NCBI GenBank assembly: GCA_018660965.1
Contig: JABJJH010000526.1
Coordinates: 1 to 5,171, forward strand
Reading direction: 5' to 3'
DNA: 5,171 nucleotides
Source of the DNA: Rhodospirillaceae bacterium
Lineage (GTDB): Bacteria > Pseudomonadota > Alphaproteobacteria > UBA8366 > GCA-2717185
Both the position numbers and the translations under genes were made by a program. Shown here piece by piece: positions 1 through 5,171 of this stretch. How positions within the stretch are numbered: the first letter of the stretch is position 1; each line of letters begins with the position of its first letter. The notes beneath the pieces were generated by a model. It had not been told where the DNA came from. It did no database searches and worked only from the letters and a program-made list of their open reading frames with translations.

Positions 1-19
1 AATTTCTTTAAATATTTGA

Positions 20-25
20 TATAGT
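20..25 (+). promoter_or_regulatory. Possible -10 promoter box ahead of the first gene
   Basis: The first 23 bases are strikingly AT-rich compared with the rest of the window, and they contain TATAGT, five of six matches to the bacterial TATAAT -10 consensus. A start of transcription about 7 nt downstream would fall at roughly 32-33, right on the ATG of the first gene, which would make a leaderless mRNA. The matching -35 element would lie at or beyond the left edge, so it cannot be examined. A chance match in AT-rich DNA is quite possible. Confidence 0.25.
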
Positions 26-32
26 GCGGTTC

Positions 33-818
33 ATGACTGATTCTCCCGATTCCTACGAAATCAAAGACAAGAGTACGTACAATACGGCGGTGCAGGCGCT
101 CAGTCGGAAAAGCCGTCCGCCCGCGATTTTGCGGTTCATCATGCAGGCGCTGGAAAAATACCGGCAGAACCGCAAGATGGGTTGGTCCCGACCGTGGAAT
201 AAATACGGCATCATGACCTTCCAGAGTTTCAAACTCGACTTTTCCGGAAATGGCGACTCGGCTGGGGGTGACCCGGTTGAGGCGGCGTTGATTGACGGCG
301 CGCGGGCGGTTGTCGCGGCTGAATGCGCCGCCATGCCGGAAGAGGCGGCGGCGTTTATCGACGATTTGCTGGCCGATGCCTCGCGATCCGCTTTGATGGG
401 CTTTGTCTTCGTCCATGAATTTACCGAGAACGACAATCGATTCGAAGGCGTGACGCTCAGTTTTGGCCGGGTCAAGGACAAGCGGTTTCGCGACCGTTTC
501 GATCTGATATTCGAAGCGCCGGTCGGCGCGGCGGGCGTTGGGGAATTTTCCCGTCTTCGGGTGTTCGTCGATCCCTATTTGGGCGTCGGGGAACCGGCCT
601 GGACGACCACGGTTGATCCCGTCGCCGCGCCCGCGTCGAAGGCGTTGTTTGATCGTCTGGCTGAATTGTCCTGGGACTGGGCGGGAGAAGACGCCCGCAT
701 TTGGGACCATTGGACGTCCGCTTATATTGAATATTTCGGACCCCGACAGTGGCCTGCGGAACAAAGTCATTTCCACTCCCCGGACGCGCCGCCGCACGCC
801 CGGCGCGCCGCTTCCTGA
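33..818 (+). CDS. Hypothetical protein, about 261 aa
   Basis: I do not recognise this family. The first ~60 residues are basic and helix-prone (around SRKSRPPAILRF and YRQNRKMGW). From residue 61 (MTFQSFKLDF) the protein is acidic and mixed alpha/beta, with an Ala/Glu-rich helix near 83-117, strand-like stretches near 122-145 and 156-179, and an aromatic-rich end (WDW at 214-216, WDHW at 224-227, then YIEYFGP). No signal peptide or membrane helix is seen, so it is probably cytoplasmic. The ATG at 33 was chosen over GTG at 24, but in-frame ATGs at 141, 177 and 213 are alternatives and none has a strong Shine-Dalgarno. The out-of-frame and antisense frames here are less credible. It ends 17 nt before the ABC1-type kinase gene, so co-transcription is likely. 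That it is coding is fairly sure; its function is unknown. Confidence 0.7.
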   Translation: MTDSPDSYEIKDKSTYNTAVQALSRKSRPPAILRFIMQALEKYRQNRKMGWSRPWNKYGIMTFQSFKLDFSGNGDSAGGDPVEAALIDGARAVVAAECAAMPEEAAAFIDDLLADASRSALMGFVFVHEFTENDNRFEGVTLSFGRVKDKRFRDRFDLIFEAPVGAAGVGEFSRLRVFVDPYLGVGEPAWTTTVDPVAAPASKALFDRLAELSWDWAGEDARIWDHWTSAYIEYFGPRQWPAEQSHFHSPDAPPHARRAAS

Positions 819-835
819 CCCCACAGGCCCTTGGT

Positions 836-2392
836 ATGAATATCGCCAAACGCGCCGTGCAAATCGCGAAAATCGGAATGGCGGCGCGCAAGCTCCGGAA
901 AAGCAGCACCGAGGCCGATAAACAGCTTGCGCGTCAGGCGTTGGCGAATTTGTTCGCGGATGCGCGTGGCGGCGTCATGAAAATCGGTCAGTTGATGGCG
1001 GGCCAGGACGATGAAAACCCGTTCGCCGATCTGGCTACGGGGATCGACCCCCTGGCGCTCGACGAAGTGGCGACGGCGATCGAGGCCAGCCTTGGTCAAC
1101 CGCTGGACGCCGTGTTCGCCGAATTCGACGAATCGGAAGCCGCGGCCTCGCTGGGACAGGTTCACCACGCCCGCTTGAAAGACGGAACCGAAGTGGCGGT
1201 CAAGGTGCAGTATCCGGGCATCGCTGACGCGGTCGCGGCGGAATTGACCCTGGCCGGGTTGATGCCGGGCGTTGGTCCGGTCAAGAAATGGGGGTTCGAC
1301 CTTGCCGGTTACAAAGCCGCGCTGAAGGGCAATATGGACCGCGAACTGGATTATCGGAACGAGGCGGAACGTCAAATCCGATTTCGCGAACGGGTCACGG
1401 TCCCCGGCCTTGTCGTGCCCGCCGTCCATTCGAACCTCTCCAGCGAACGGTTGCTGGTGCAGGACTGGCATTTGGGCGTTCGATTGGCCGATGTCGCGTA
1501 CTGGACACCTAAAGACCGGACCGAAGTCGGACGCATCCTGTTGGCGACGCTGTTCAAGAGCCTGTTCGACGCGGGCGAGGTCCACGGCGACCCGCATCCG
1601 GGCAACGCCTATTTCCACAAGTCGCCGACCGCCACCCCGGTTGTCGTGTTGATGGATTTCGGGTGCACCGCGCCGGTGCGCGAAGTCCAGCGCATGGCCC
1701 TGCTGAAACTTATTCTGTCTTTACGGGAAGGCCGAAACGACATGGCCTTGCGCGCCTTTGCGGGCATGGGGTTCGATCCCGTGAAATTGTCGGCGATCTC
1801 GGAATCAATGCCGCAATTGGCCGAAATACTGATGGCGCCGTTTTTGGCCAATCGGGCCTTCACGATTTCGGAATGGCGCTTGAAAGATCGGTTCGAGGCG
1901 TTGATGGGCGAAAACCGGTGGTGGTTCCGCGCCGCCGGCGCCCCCGCCGATATATTGTTGCTCCGCGCGTTTCAAGGCGTCGCGCATCAGTTGGACCAGC
2001 TTGGCGCCGCGCTCGACTGGTGGGCGGTGCTGGTTGATGCGGTGTCGCCGGAAACCATCGCCAAGGCGCAAGGTTATACGGTGCCGCCCTTGCCGTCCGG
2101 CGTTACGGAAGGGGCCGTTCCCGCGCCCTCGGCCGGCGCCGAACCGACGGCGGCGAATTTACGGGTCCAGGTGCATGAAGGTGACCGGCAAATTGTATCG
2201 ATCACGATGCCCGCGAAAGCGGCGTTGAACCTCAAGGATCTGGTGCCCGACGATGTGTTGGAACAAATCCAGAAATCCAGGGAGATCGACCTGGACGCCA
2301 TTTTGACTCGACTCCGCACGCGCGGGCTGCAGCCGCAGGACATACTCGATTTCGAAAAACCGCCGAAACGCTATCGGATATGGCTGGCGTGA
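836..2392 (+). CDS. UbiB/AarF/ABC1 (ADCK) family atypical kinase-like protein
   Basis: A 518-aa member of the ABC1/UbiB protein-kinase-like family, whose members support ubiquinone and other isoprenoid-lipid metabolism as ATPase/kinase-like factors. The family hallmarks appear in order: KxGQ as KIGQ (49-52), the Ala-rich nucleotide loop as AAASLGQVH (102-110), the invariant lysine in VAVKVQYP (K123), ExD (E170-D172), the catalytic loop HGDPHPGN (250-257) and the metal-binding DFG (274-276). All key residues are present, so it should be active. The tail differs from E. coli UbiB: there are no paired C-terminal membrane helices, but a Pro/Ala-rich linker (about 417-440) and a charged domain (about 441-508). 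The ATG at 836 was chosen because it follows the preceding stop by 17 nt with a weak CAGG at 824-827; the in-frame extension to 749 is Arg/Pro/Ala-rich and overlaps the upstream gene. Quinone-related or hopanoid-related work is possible; the substrate is unknown. Confidence 0.9.
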   Translation: MNIAKRAVQIAKIGMAARKLRKSSTEADKQLARQALANLFADARGGVMKIGQLMAGQDDENPFADLATGIDPLALDEVATAIEASLGQPLDAVFAEFDESEAAASLGQVHHARLKDGTEVAVKVQYPGIADAVAAELTLAGLMPGVGPVKKWGFDLAGYKAALKGNMDRELDYRNEAERQIRFRERVTVPGLVVPAVHSNLSSERLLVQDWHLGVRLADVAYWTPKDRTEVGRILLATLFKSLFDAGEVHGDPHPGNAYFHKSPTATPVVVLMDFGCTAPVREVQRMALLKLILSLREGRNDMALRAFAGMGFDPVKLSAISESMPQLAEILMAPFLANRAFTISEWRLKDRFEALMGENRWWFRAAGAPADILLLRAFQGVAHQLDQLGAALDWWAVLVDAVSPETIAKAQGYTVPPLPSGVTEGAVPAPSAGAEPTAANLRVQVHEGDRQIVSITMPAKAALNLKDLVPDDVLEQIQKSREIDLDAILTRLRTRGLQPQDILDFEKPPKRYRIWLA

Positions 2393-2398
2393 TGCAAA

Positions 2399-2422
2399 GG
2401 ATTTAAGGCCAGAGGGATTTAA
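2399..2422 (+). repeat. 8-bp direct repeat GGATTTAA in the intergenic gap
   Basis: GGATTTAA occurs at 2399-2406 and again at 2415-2422, so the two copies start 16 bp apart, within the 33-nt gap before the nucleotidyltransferase gene. The second copy overlaps the ribosome binding site. It may be a small duplication or a binding site, or simply chance in a short AT-richer stretch. Confidence 0.4.
2411..2416 (+). promoter_or_regulatory. Ribosome binding site AGAGGG for the nucleotidyltransferase
   Basis: AGAGGG lies 9 nt before the ATG at 2426 and is followed by an A-rich spacer. It is the clearest Shine-Dalgarno in the window and fixes the start of this gene. Together with the 33-nt gap, the largest between genes here, it suggests separate translational initiation and possibly the start of a sub-operon. 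No convincing promoter boxes are seen in the gap. Confidence 0.6.
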
Positions 2423-2425
2423 AAA

Positions 2426-3169
2426 ATGAAGGCTATCATGCTCGCGGCGGGCACGGGCACGCGGTTACAACGGGTCGCCGACGCGCCGCCCAAGACACTA
2501 TTGCAATTTGGCGGGAAAACCCTGTTACAGCGCCATGTGGAAATTCTGCAATACCTCGGGTTTGACGAATTGGTTATGGGCGTTGGACATAACGCGCCCA
2601 TGATCCACGCCGAAATAGAGCGGTTGGGGGTGGGCGATTTCGTGCGGACCGTCCATAACCCCGACTACATGCTGGGCGCGATATTCACCCTATGGGCGTT
2701 GCGCGCGGAATTCGAAGGGCCAGTGGTGTTCATGGATGGCGACGTTTTGTACGACCATCGTCTGATGGCGCAATTGATCAATTCATCGGCGGAAACGTGT
2801 TTCGCCATCGACCGCACCGTGCGGCCCGGCGATGACCCGGTGAAGCTGTGTTTCCGGAATGGCGACATCGTTGATTTCCATAAACTGCCGGACCGTCCGC
2901 ATGACGATTTCGCCGAGTGGATCGGGTTTCTGCGCTTGTCCCCCGACATTTCAGCGCGCGTGGCGGAATCGGCGCGGCCCTATATTGAGGTCCGCGACAC
3001 GGAAGTCATCTACGAACAGACGTTTCGCGACCTATTGCACACGCTGCCGCAGGGGAGTTTTGGCGTCGAGGACATCACCGGGTTGCCGTGGACCGAAATC
3101 GACTTTCCCGAAGACCTTGTGAAGGCTGAGTCGGAGATATTCCCAATTCTGGCCCCGTTGCCAGGCTAA
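2426..3169 (+). CDS. Nucleotidyltransferase, probable CTP:phospho-alcohol cytidylyltransferase
   Basis: A 247-aa cytoplasmic enzyme of the nucleotide-diphospho-sugar transferase fold. It shows the N-terminal signature LAAGTGTRL (6-14) with PK (22-23) for NTP binding, the metal-binding DGD (104-106), a central WIGFLRL strand (165-171), and a C-terminal WTEIDFPEDLVKAE (222-235) typical of this fold. Size and pattern resemble inositol-1-phosphate and phosphocholine cytidylyltransferases (IPCT, LicC-like) more than the longer hexose-1-phosphate uridylyl- or thymidylyltransferases. Its gene stands 5 nt before a CDP-alcohol phosphatidyltransferase, the expected consumer of a CDP-alcohol, which is the main reason to infer CTP as the nucleotide. 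The alcohol phosphate (inositol, choline, glycerol or another polyol) cannot be told. The segment usually contacting the alcohol (NPDYMLGAIFTLWAL, 78-92) is unusually hydrophobic. The ATG is supported by the site at 2411-2416. Confidence 0.85.
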   Translation: MKAIMLAAGTGTRLQRVADAPPKTLLQFGGKTLLQRHVEILQYLGFDELVMGVGHNAPMIHAEIERLGVGDFVRTVHNPDYMLGAIFTLWALRAEFEGPVVFMDGDVLYDHRLMAQLINSSAETCFAIDRTVRPGDDPVKLCFRNGDIVDFHKLPDRPHDDFAEWIGFLRLSPDISARVAESARPYIEVRDTEVIYEQTFRDLLHTLPQGSFGVEDITGLPWTEIDFPEDLVKAESEIFPILAPLPG

Positions 3170-3174
3170 GCAAT

Positions 3175-3816
3175 ATGACGGGATGGGCGCATATCGATCC
3201 ACCGTGGGACCAACGCATCGCACGCGTGCTGGTGAAGCCGTTGACGCGAACGCCGGTGACGCCGAACCAGGTCACGACGGTTAGCCTCATCTGCGGCGTC
3301 GCGGGCGGCGTTCTTTTGGCGTTTGGCGGCACGGCGATGGGGTGGGGCGCGCTGTTGTATGTTCTGGCGCAGTTCATCGATCACATGGATGGTGAATTGG
3401 CGCGCGCGACCGGACAGACCAGCGTCTTCGGACACTATTACGATCACATCGCGGGCGGCGTCTTCGAATTTATGATGTTCGCCGGTCTTGGAATTGGCTT
3501 GCAACAGGCGGCGTTCGCGCCTTTTGGCGTCGCCGCGCTTGGCCCCTGGGCGTCCGCGATGGGTTTCGTCGCCGCGCTGTCGGTCGCGGTCACGGTGACG
3601 ATTCGCATGGAAATATTCCGGCGCTTTGGCCGCGACGCCATCGATCAACCGGGCTGGGGCGGCTTCGAAATCGAGGACATCATGTATATCGTCGGGCCGT
3701 TGGCGTGGTTCGGCGGTCTGGAAGTCTTTTTGCTGTTGGCCGCCATTGGAACGCCTGTCTTCATGGTCATGACAGTGTGGGAATTTATGGCGCGCAGTGC
3801 GGGGAAAAAACCTTGA
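3175..3816 (+). CDS. CDP-alcohol phosphatidyltransferase family membrane protein
   Basis: A 213-aa integral membrane protein. Enzymes of this family transfer a phospho-alcohol from a CDP-linked donor to an acceptor hydroxyl, using two metal ions held by D(x)2DG(x)2AR(x)8G(x)3D(x)3D. Here D69, D72, G73, A76, R77, G86 and D90 all fit with exact spacing, but the last Asp is replaced by G94 (codon GGC at 3454-3456). The PNQVT just before the first helix (30-34) is also typical. About six hydrophobic segments are visible (near 35-52, 56-69, 94-110, 125-143, 167-180 and 181-201), and the GFEIEDIMY stretch at 163-171 precedes the last two. It sits 5 nt after the cytidylyltransferase and overlaps hpnA by 4 nt, pointing to a shared pathway. 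Phosphatidylinositol-phosphate-like, phosphatidylcholine-like or dialkyl phosphodiester products are all possible. Family assignment is firm; activity and product are open. Confidence 0.88.
   Translation: MTGWAHIDPPWDQRIARVLVKPLTRTPVTPNQVTTVSLICGVAGGVLLAFGGTAMGWGALLYVLAQFIDHMDGELARATGQTSVFGHYYDHIAGGVFEFMMFAGLGIGLQQAAFAPFGVAALGPWASAMGFVAALSVAVTVTIRMEIFRRFGRDAIDQPGWGGFEIEDIMYIVGPLAWFGGLEVFLLLAAIGTPVFMVMTVWEFMARSAGKKP
3801..3805 (+). promoter_or_regulatory. Ribosome binding site GGGGA for hpnA with TTG start
   Basis: GGGGA lies 7 nt before the TTG at 3813 and is followed by a run of A. It lies inside the end of the preceding gene. It decides the start of hpnA, since translation from TTG gives the expected family N-terminus (RALVTGATGFVG), whereas the in-frame ATG at 3705 would add 36 unlikely residues. 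Confidence 0.55.
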
Positions 3817-4802
3817 GGGCGTTGGTGACAGGCGCCACGGGCTTCGTGGGCGCCGCAGTGGTTCGCGAACTGCTCAAGGATGGCGCGGACATCCGCGTTC
3901 TGGTGCGGGCCCAAAGCGACCGTTCGAATATCGACGGCCTGTCGGTTGAACCGGTCATCGGCGATTTGCGCGACGCCGATTCGTTGCGTGATGCGGTCGC
4001 GGGGTGCGATGCGGTGTTTCACGTCGCGGCGGATTACCGGCTCTGGACGCCCCGGCCGGAAGATATGTACGAATCGAATGTCGAAGGGTCGCGAAACCTG
4101 GTGCGTGCCGCCGCCGACGCTGGAGTCAACCGAATCGTCTATACCAGCAGCGTCGCTGTTCTGGGGATCATTCCCGACGGCGCGCCCGGCGACGAGGACA
4201 CGCCGGTGACGCTGGATAACATGATCGGTCATTACAAGCGCTCCAAATTCCTGGCCGAAGCGGCAGTGCGGGATTTGGCCGATGCGGGCGCGCCGGTGGT
4301 CATCGTCAATCCGTCCGCGCCCATCGGACCGCGCGACGTCAAGCCGACGCCGACGGGCCGCATGGTGATTGAAGCGGCGAGCGGCCGCATGCCCGCTTAT
4401 GTCGATACCGGGCTGAACCTGGTCCATGTGGAAGACGTGGCGGTTGGTCATGTGCTGGCCCATCGCCATGGGAAAATTGGCGAACGGTATGTGCTGGGCG
4501 GCCAAAATATGATGCTGGCGGAAATCCTATTCGAAATCGCAACGCTCGCCGGGCGCAAACCGCCCCGGGTGAAATTGCCGCATGGATTGGTCATGCCGGT
4601 CGCCGCCCTTGTCGAAGGCTGGGCGCGGTTGACCGGCGGCGGCGAACCTTTCGTCACCATGGACGCGGTGCGCATGGCGAAAAAGCGCATGTTCTATTCT
4701 TCCGCCAAGGCCGAACGGGACCTTGGGTACACATCGCGACCGCCGGTGGACGCGCTGCGCGAAGCCCTGACGTGGTTCCGGGCGCGCGGGATGCTGGGCT
4801 GA
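3813..4802 (+). CDS. hpnA: Hopanoid-associated sugar epimerase HpnA
   Basis: A 329-aa extended short-chain dehydrogenase/reductase closely matching HpnA, the NAD(P)-dependent epimerase/dehydratase found in hopanoid gene clusters. The nucleotide-binding GATGFVG (7-13) opens the Rossmann fold, followed by an Arg-rich cofactor region (RVLVRAQSDR, 28-37), DLRD (51-54), HVAADYRLW (70-78), YTSSVAVLG (110-118) carrying the catalytic Ser/Thr, and the catalytic YxxxK as Y141-K145. Family-characteristic stretches include VNPSAPIGP (165-173), KPTPTGR (177-183), GRMPAYVDTGLNLVHV (191-206) and MFYSSAKAERDLGY (293-306). Length equals the family norm. It starts at TTG, overlapping the previous stop as TTGA, so translational coupling is likely. 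The protein is soluble; its true substrate is not established for the family. A gene for the HpnL-like membrane protein follows after 3 nt. Confidence 0.93.
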   Translation: MRALVTGATGFVGAAVVRELLKDGADIRVLVRAQSDRSNIDGLSVEPVIGDLRDADSLRDAVAGCDAVFHVAADYRLWTPRPEDMYESNVEGSRNLVRAAADAGVNRIVYTSSVAVLGIIPDGAPGDEDTPVTLDNMIGHYKRSKFLAEAAVRDLADAGAPVVIVNPSAPIGPRDVKPTPTGRMVIEAASGRMPAYVDTGLNLVHVEDVAVGHVLAHRHGKIGERYVLGGQNMMLAEILFEIATLAGRKPPRVKLPHGLVMPVAALVEGWARLTGGGEPFVTMDAVRMAKKRMFYSSAKAERDLGYTSRPPVDALREALTWFRARGMLG

Positions 4803-4805
4803 CGC

Positions 4806-5171
4806 ATGAATCGCACCATGGCCATAGCGCTGGCGTTGGGCGTTTGCCTGATAACCGGGTTGATCGTCTGGTCGGGTGCGGCGGATGTGTTTCGGGTTGT
4901 CGCGACCATTGGCTGGGGCGCGTTGATCGTCAGCCTGTTTCGGTTCGCCTTGTTGATTTTCGACACATTGTCCTGGCGTACGGTGCTGGACGCCGCGACG
5001 CGTCCGTCGATAGGCCGTTTGTTTTGGGTGCGGTGGATCGCCGATTCGATCAACACCCTGTTGCCCGTGGCCCGGATCGGTGGCGAATTCGTGCGGGCGC
5101 GATTGCTCGCCCGTGACAGCGCCGGAGGAACAAACCCGGGGGGGGCTATCTCGGGCGCTACCGCCGGCGCC
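4806..5171 (+). CDS. hpnL: HpnL-like hopanoid-associated membrane protein, N-terminal part
   Basis: An open frame of 122 codons with no stop before the right edge, so the gene is cut by the window. It has two hydrophobic segments (about 5-23 and 36-53), then a SWRTVL stretch and the conserved block WIADSINTLLPVARIGGEFVRARLLAR within 77-103, typical of the UPF0104/lysylphosphatidylglycerol-synthase-type membrane domain and especially of HpnL. Full-length members have roughly 300 or more residues with several further helices. It begins 3 nt after the hpnA stop, which supports a functional link with hopanoid metabolism; flippase-like or transport roles are guesses. No strong Shine-Dalgarno is seen; M5 is an alternative start. 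Residues 104-122 (Gly/Ala-rich, spanning a run of eight G at 5138-5145) fit the family less well, so a sequence error near the edge is possible. Confidence 0.8.
   Translation, partial: MNRTMAIALALGVCLITGLIVWSGAADVFRVVATIGWGALIVSLFRFALLIFDTLSWRTVLDAATRPSIGRLFWVRWIADSINTLLPVARIGGEFVRARLLARDSAGGTNPGGAISGATAGA

Noticed and set aside
749..835. Upstream in-frame extension of the ABC1-type gene
   Set aside because: It overlaps the end of the first gene, encodes an Arg/Pro/Ala-rich stretch of no family likeness, and the ATG at 836 gives a natural N-terminus.
767..1618. Long antisense open frame (283 codons) opposite the ABC1-type gene
   Set aside because: It lies wholly opposite a gene with all ABC1 motifs in order; its translation is Arg/Gln/His/Val-rich with no recognisable motif, as expected for the reverse strand of GC-rich coding DNA.
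3705..3812. In-frame ATG extension of hpnA
   Set aside because: It would add 36 residues before the Rossmann-fold strand that normally opens HpnA and overlaps the membrane protein gene by over 100 nt; TTG at 3813 has a good ribosome binding site.
3645..4505. Long antisense open frame (286 codons) opposite hpnA
   Set aside because: The opposite strand encodes a clear HpnA with cofactor and catalytic motifs; the antisense product is His/Arg-rich and motif-free.
4772..5116. Plus-strand open frame of 114 codons at the right edge
   Set aside because: It is out of frame with the HpnL-like gene, overlaps the end of hpnA and gives a Gly/Arg-rich product; the frame from 4806 carries hydrophobic segments and the conserved LLPVARIGGEFVRARLL block.
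5154..5171. Hairpin near the right edge as a terminator
   Set aside because: The stem is only 5 bp, no U-run follows, and it lies inside an open coding frame.

Overview
The window reads as one compact, GC-rich, single-strand (+) stretch of a proteobacterial chromosome. Strong G/C preference at third codon positions, the close matches to HpnA and HpnL of the hopanoid pathway, and an AarF/ABC1 kinase-like gene suggest an alphaproteobacterium, perhaps Rhodospirillales-like. That assignment is inference from gene content and composition, not from a marker gene. No rRNA, tRNA, CRISPR array, insertion sequence, phage gene or convincing terminator was seen.

Layout: an AT-rich 5' edge (1-32) with a possible -10 box; a hypothetical protein (33-818); a UbiB/AarF/ABC1-type atypical kinase (836-2392); a short intergenic gap with a clear ribosome binding site and an 8-bp direct repeat; a sugar/alcohol-phosphate nucleotidyltransferase resembling inositol-1-phosphate or phosphocholine cytidylyltransferases (2426-3169); a CDP-alcohol phosphatidyltransferase (3175-3816); the hopanoid-associated NAD(P)-dependent epimerase HpnA (3813-4802); and the N-terminal part of an HpnL-like membrane protein running off the right edge (4806 onward). 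Gaps are 17, 33, 5, -4 and 3 nt, so all six genes could be one transcript. The block from 2426 onward is the tightest and most likely a single operon.

How the genes may work together: the nucleotidyltransferase would activate a phosphorylated polar alcohol with CTP. The membrane CDP-alcohol phosphatidyltransferase would then transfer that phospho-alcohol to an acceptor hydroxyl. HpnA would act on a sugar or polyol substrate and HpnL in a membrane step of hopanoid metabolism or transport. This suggests a polar-lipid head-group module tied to hopanoids. The activated alcohol and the acceptor cannot be read from the sequence. Two points deserve attention: the transferase has Gly where the family signature has its last Asp, and the ABC1-type protein ends in an extra soluble-looking domain instead of the usual C-terminal membrane helices.
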